In this document: positions 23,852-27,123 of the stretch, piece after piece
Position numbering within the stretch: position 1 is the stretch's first letter
Layout: each line of letters starts with the position of its first letter
Origin: an uncultured Eubacterium sp.
GTDB lineage: Bacteria > Bacillota > Clostridia > Lachnospirales > Lachnospiraceae
NCBI GenBank assembly: GCA_910579145.1
Contig: CAJTTQ010000033.1
Span: 1-27,123, forward strand
Direction: 5' to 3'
Length of the DNA stretch: 27,123 nt
The notes under the pieces: generated by a model
Told to the model about the DNA's origin: nothing
Databases searched by the model: none
What the model saw: the letters and a program-made list of their open reading frames with translations, nothing else
Position numbers and translations under genes: made by a program

Positions 23852-25147
23852 ATGGAAGGCAGAAAACGTACTTTTATCCGTCTCCTGCTTTTGGGGGCAG
23901 TATTGTTTTGTGGGATGAGCGCCGTTATGGTCAGTGCCGGTACCGGATACGCGAAAGAGGTCCGTGCGGTCTGGGTTTCCTTTTATGAATACGAAGGAGC
24001 GGGACTGAAAAATAAGGGCGAAGAAGAATTTCGGCGGAATGCGGATCAGATGTTTCGCAATATCCGTGACAACGGGTGTAATACGGTTTATTTTCATGTG
24101 AGGGCCTTTGATGATGCCATCTGGCCGTCAGATAATTTTGATTTCAGTTCGTATATGGGCGACGATACGCCGGCGTACGATCCGCTTGCCATTCTGATCG
24201 AGGCAGCGCATAAGTACAAATTGTCATTTCACGCGTGGATGAATCCGTACCGGATCACGCAGAAAAAAATATATGATCCGTCGGAAAAATCCACAACGAG
24301 CCGTATTCTTTTGGCGGTTCGGGAAGTCATCGACAATTATGGCGTGGATGGCATCCACTTTGATGATTATTTTTATCCGTCAAAGGGCCATAAACAGTAT
24401 TCCAAATATTCATCGCTGTCCGCGAAAAAGAAGATGTCGTACACGAATGCGATGGTGCGCACCGTCTATGATACGGTAAAGCAGAAATCAGACACACTTT
24501 CGTTTGGCATCAGTCCAGCGGGAAATGTCGAGTACTGTGAGTCGATCGGCGCGGATGTGAAAACGTGGATGAGTGAACCTGGTTATGTGGATTATATCAT
24601 TCCGCAGATTTACTGGTCCAATGTTTATATGCTCGGTGGAAAGAAGACCAAGCTGTTTGACCAGCGGCTGCGCCAGTGGAAGCAGTTAAACACAGCGGGG
24701 GTGGAAATGTACATCGGATTAGGATTATACCGGGGCGGGATGAAAGATAGTTCCGATCTGGGCTGGGGAAGAAGTTCCAAAGTGGTAGCCAGTGAGATCA
24801 GCAAGACGAGAAGGAGTTCCGGCGTTTCGGGATACTCGCTTTTCAGTTATGAAAGTCTCTATAAAAAAGCGTGCCAAAAAGAGGTGAAGAATATGCTCTC
24901 GCGTATTTCCACCGTAAAGATCAAAGCGGCTTCGGGGCGCAAGATGAAACGGGGACAGCGCGTGAAGCTGACGGCGTCCGTATGGCCGTTTCGCTTAGGC
25001 CAGAGCGTGACATGGAAGTCGTCGAACCGGAAGATCGCCACGGTATCCAAGAGCGGTGTCGTGAGAGCCAGGAAAAAGGGAACAGTAAAAGTGTACGCGA
25101 AGAAGGGAAGCCGGAAAGCGGTTATTCGTATCCAGGTGGTTTCCTGA
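23852..25147 (+). CDS. Secreted GHL10-type glycosidase-like protein with C-terminal BIG2 domain
   Basis: The product is 431 aa; ATG follows GAGGGAG. A signal peptide covers ~1-34. The main domain (EVRAVWVSFYEYEGAGLKNK, CNTVYFHVRAFDDAIWPSDN, LSFHAWMNPYRIT, YGVDGIHFDDYFYP, DYIIPQIYWSN) is the glycosyl-hydrolase-like 10 (GHL10/DUF187) barrel, thought to act on cell-wall or other surface glycans. Residues ~350-431 (SVTWKSSNRKIATVSKSGVV, then RARKKGTVKVYAKKG) form a basic BIG2 Ig-like domain that could hold the protein to the wall. The PAP2 gene starts 23 bases after the stop, a pairing consistent with envelope metabolism. The substrate is not known. Confidence 0.9.
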   Translation: MEGRKRTFIRLLLLGAVLFCGMSAVMVSAGTGYAKEVRAVWVSFYEYEGAGLKNKGEEEFRRNADQMFRNIRDNGCNTVYFHVRAFDDAIWPSDNFDFSSYMGDDTPAYDPLAILIEAAHKYKLSFHAWMNPYRITQKKIYDPSEKSTTSRILLAVREVIDNYGVDGIHFDDYFYPSKGHKQYSKYSSLSAKKKMSYTNAMVRTVYDTVKQKSDTLSFGISPAGNVEYCESIGADVKTWMSEPGYVDYIIPQIYWSNVYMLGGKKTKLFDQRLRQWKQLNTAGVEMYIGLGLYRGGMKDSSDLGWGRSSKVVASEISKTRRSSGVSGYSLFSYESLYKKACQKEVKNMLSRISTVKIKAASGRKMKRGQRVKLTASVWPFRLGQSVTWKSSNRKIATVSKSGVVRARKKGTVKVYAKKGSRKAVIRIQVVS

Positions 25148-25170
25148 TCGGGAAAGGGCAGTGTTACAAG

Positions 25171-25725
25171 GTGATTGAAGCATTCGATTATGGGATTTTG
25201 GAGTCATTTCAGCAGATCCACAGCAGTGTTCTGACATTGCTGTTCCAGTTTTTTACGTGGATCGGCGAGGGCGGGGCGGTGTGGATTGCCGCAGGCATCG
25301 CCCTTTTGGTACAAAAAGATAAAAGAAAATATGGTGTCATCGTGATCTTGTCCCTGCTTCTCTGCCTGATTTTTGGGAATGGCTTATTAAAGTATGCGGT
25401 CGCGCGCCCGCGGCCCTGCTGGCGCCATCCTGAGGTGGAGATGCTCATTTCCATACCAACCGATTTTTCGTTTCCGTCGGGGCACACGTTTTCTTCGTTT
25501 GCGGCGGCTGTTTCGATTACATACTGGAATAAAAGGTATGGGATGGCTGCGTTTTTACTAGCTGTTATCATCGCGGCGTCTCGGATGTATTTTTTTGTCC
25601 ATTATCCGACGGATATTGCGGCCGGCGCCGTGTTTGGAAGTGTGTTTGCTGTCATTAGTATCGTTATTGTTGAGAAACTGATCATGCGCTCGGAGAAGGG
25701 GCGGCTTCTTTTTTCCGATAAGTAA
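25171..25725 (+). CDS. PAP2-family membrane phosphatase
   Basis: The product is 184 aa from the GTG at 25171. Longer in-frame starts lie inside the upstream gene in another frame and give non-native sequence. There are about five or six membrane segments. The complete phosphatase signature is present: K74-x6-R81-P, PSGH (102-105) and SR-x5-H-x3-D (137-148, YFFVHYPTD). It likely removes a phosphate from a lipid pyrophosphate such as undecaprenyl diphosphate on the outer face of the membrane; the substrate is a family-based inference. The ribosome site is weak (GGGAAAGGG about 12 bases away), suggesting coupling to the preceding gene. Confidence 0.87.
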   Translation: MIEAFDYGILESFQQIHSSVLTLLFQFFTWIGEGGAVWIAAGIALLVQKDKRKYGVIVILSLLLCLIFGNGLLKYAVARPRPCWRHPEVEMLISIPTDFSFPSGHTFSSFAAAVSITYWNKRYGMAAFLLAVIIAASRMYFFVHYPTDIAAGAVFGSVFAVISIVIVEKLIMRSEKGRLLFSDK

Positions 25726-25772
25726 CTACAGATATGGTGTTCATGACATCATACTAAGAGAGGAGGGATCGA

Positions 25773-26453
25773 ATGGCTGTTATATTCATTGCGATCGGAA
25801 TGCTATTAACGGGAATTGATATTCACGGGCAGTTCGGTATTTTGTATCCGGCATTTCACGTAGAGGGAGCGGTGGGGAAATTTGAGCTGAGCGAATCCAT
25901 ACGTCTGTACACGACAGAAAATATTTTGGGACATGAAGTGCGGGTGGATTATCTGCCGGATTTCATCGGATGCCTGCTTATCCTGATCGGCGTCTGTATG
26001 CTTGTCAAATATAACAGGCAGTTTTTGTTTAGCATTCCGTTTATTCTGGCGACAGCAGTTCTTTCGGTACTTTTACGGGTAAGCGGTTTTATCGAACAGG
26101 GACCGGAACTGGTGATCTGGATCCTGTCCTGCTATTTTCTTCAGATCGCGTGTGAACTTATCATGGAATATCTCGTCATTTATTGTACGGCGGGCGCGAC
26201 CGATGCCCTTGTGAACCAGGCGACGAATACCCGGATGCTGTTTGGGTGGTGGATCACGGTACTCTGCCGGGTATACATGGCGTTCCTCACATTTGTGGGG
26301 CATTTTGGCGTGAAACGTTGGTATCAGGTCGTGCTTGGCCTGGCCACACTTTTTTTCCTGTATCATCTTATCACGACGAAAAAATATGTAGGACTCAGCA
26401 AACCGCTGAAAATCGGTGAGAGAAGAGAGCGCGCCAAAAAGGAAAAACTTTGA
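25773..26453 (+). CDS. Polytopic membrane protein of unknown function
   Basis: The product is 226 aa; ATG follows GAGGAGGGA by about 6 bases. I do not recognise the family. Hydrophobic segments lie at ~1-18, ~64-79, ~85-105, ~112-135, ~155-177 and ~184-200. There is an exposed stretch (~25-62) rich in charged residues, and a strongly basic C-terminal tail (RRERAKKEKL) that should be cytoplasmic. It lies 47 bases after the PAP2 gene and may share its transcript. No transporter or enzyme motif was seen. Confidence 0.8.
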   Translation: MAVIFIAIGMLLTGIDIHGQFGILYPAFHVEGAVGKFELSESIRLYTTENILGHEVRVDYLPDFIGCLLILIGVCMLVKYNRQFLFSIPFILATAVLSVLLRVSGFIEQGPELVIWILSCYFLQIACELIMEYLVIYCTAGATDALVNQATNTRMLFGWWITVLCRVYMAFLTFVGHFGVKRWYQVVLGLATLFFLYHLITTKKYVGLSKPLKIGERRERAKKEKL

Positions 26454-26485
26454 TTTATGTAAAAGGTTATAAAAACAGGATGTAA

Positions 26486-26534
26486 CTTTTGTGGATTTGT
26501 GCCAATTTACAAATCCACAAAAGGATGGTATGAT
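26486..26534 (+). promoter_or_regulatory. Promoter overlapped by a 15-bp perfect inverted repeat
   Basis: CTTTTGTGGATTTGT (26486-26500) and ACAAATCCACAAAAG (26509-26523) are perfect inverted copies 8 bases apart. A promoter TTTACA (26506-26511), 17-base spacer, TATGAT (26529-26534) starts in the loop, so its -35 and most of its spacer lie in the right arm. No T-run follows the repeat, which argues against a simple terminator. A repressor operator is the natural reading, though an RNA hairpin ending read-through from the left remains possible. Confidence 0.6.
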
Positions 26535-26576
26535 AACTGCATTCCACCAAAAAAATAAGGAGGGGGAAGCAGTACA

Positions 26577-27123
26577 TTGAAAATTGCTTTTTGGAGCAAT
26601 TCACCGGGAAAGACAGGCGTTACAGGAAATCTGTCCTGTATCAGCATCGTATCAGCGATGTACCATACATCAGAGATGGTACTATTCGAAAATCATGCAA
26701 ATATCAACAATCTTGGCAGTACATTTCTAAATCCAAATTCCTATGACAGATTACAGGAGAAAAATTCATATTTTGTAGAAAATGGGTTGGGGAGGATTTT
26801 AAGTTATTGTGATATGGGAGATATGGTCAATACGGGAATGGTATACCGTACATGTCTTTCGGTATTTGACCAGAGGGTGTTTTATCTGCCGGCTGGCGGG
26901 ATGAACCAGGACCTGATGGAATACCGGCTGAAAAGGCATGCCGGGGATGTGTTGGATATGCTGGAACAAGTATATCCTACCGTGTGTGTGGACATATCTT
27001 CCTCCACTCTCGAAAGTTCAAGGAAAATCTTAAAAGAAGCAGATTTGGTCGTGGTGAATTTAAGCCAGAACAATCAGCAGTTATCTCATTTCTTCAGAAA
27101 TTTTTCAGAAATCCAGAAAAAAG
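26577..27123 (+). CDS. TadZ/CpaE-like (ParA/MinD superfamily) protein, partial at right edge
   Basis: A TTG at 26577 follows AAGGAGGGGG by about 9 bases, and 182 codons stay open to the window end. It begins LKIAFWSNSPGKTGVTGNLS, a degenerate deviant Walker A lacking the normal GKGGVGKT pattern. Later VCVDISSSTLESSRKILKEA and DLVVVNLSQN look like the switch-II and beta-strand regions of ParA/MinD proteins. Proteins of this form open Flp/Tad pilus loci in Lachnospiraceae, where TadZ/CpaE places the pilus machine at the membrane. The pilus genes would lie to the right, outside this window, so the link is inference. Confidence 0.65.
   Translation, partial: MKIAFWSNSPGKTGVTGNLSCISIVSAMYHTSEMVLFENHANINNLGSTFLNPNSYDRLQEKNSYFVENGLGRILSYCDMGDMVNTGMVYRTCLSVFDQRVFYLPAGGMNQDLMEYRLKRHAGDVLDMLEQVYPTVCVDISSSTLESSRKILKEADLVVVNLSQNNQQLSHFFRNFSEIQKK

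Noticed and set aside
24871..25170. Longer N-terminus for the PAP2 protein
   Set aside because: These codons are the shifted frame of the GHL10 BIG2 domain, and the charged text is not membrane-protein-like.

Overview
The window reads as a chromosomal segment from a Gram-positive anaerobe of the Clostridia, most likely a Lachnospiraceae member. Support for this: strong AGGAGG-type ribosome binding sites, sigma-A-like promoters, frequent GTG/TTG starts, a split two-subunit transketolase, lipoprotein-type sugar binding proteins, a DUF5662 protein and secreted proteins with BIG2/BspA-like modules. No tRNA, rRNA, CRISPR array, transposase or integrase was seen. The placement comes from recognising protein families by eye, not from a database search.

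Left edge (1-4911): a broken PBECR4-type gene runs off the window on the minus strand. It is preceded by about 180 bases able to form five consecutive hairpins behind a near-consensus promoter, a good candidate for a structured RNA. Divergent to it is a very large secreted carbohydrate-active protein: a clan-A-like glycosidase domain, three CBM6/35-like modules and a BspA-like tail. An in-frame scrap of a BIG2 domain follows its stop codon. A convergent AraC regulator comes next.

Sugar-uptake block (5095-14310): a YesN-type response regulator and a LytS/YesM-type histidine kinase precede a complete YtfQRT-YjfF-like ABC importer (binding protein, double ATPase, two permeases). A second YtfQ-like lipoprotein follows. 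I read this as a sensed and induced importer for an extracellular aldose, plausibly a furanose such as galactofuranose or arabinofuranose. The second binding protein is a candidate extracellular sensor subunit for the kinase.

Central block (14387-20041): a beta-CASP metallo-beta-lactamase protein, a degenerate-GGDEF/intact-EAL protein, a small transaldolase/fructose-6-phosphate-aldolase family enzyme and a split transketolase. Between the last two lies a 50-bp tandem repeat built from the end of the aldolase gene. The carbon enzymes fit pentose use downstream of the importer.

Right block (20247-27123): a chemoreceptor, DUF5662 and cysteine synthase in one apparent transcription unit. Then come a secreted GHL10-type glycosidase with a BIG2 tail, a PAP2 phosphatase and a membrane protein of unknown function. 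The window ends inside a TadZ/CpaE-like ATPase gene, probably the first gene of an Flp/Tad pilus locus, whose promoter overlaps a 15-bp perfect inverted repeat.
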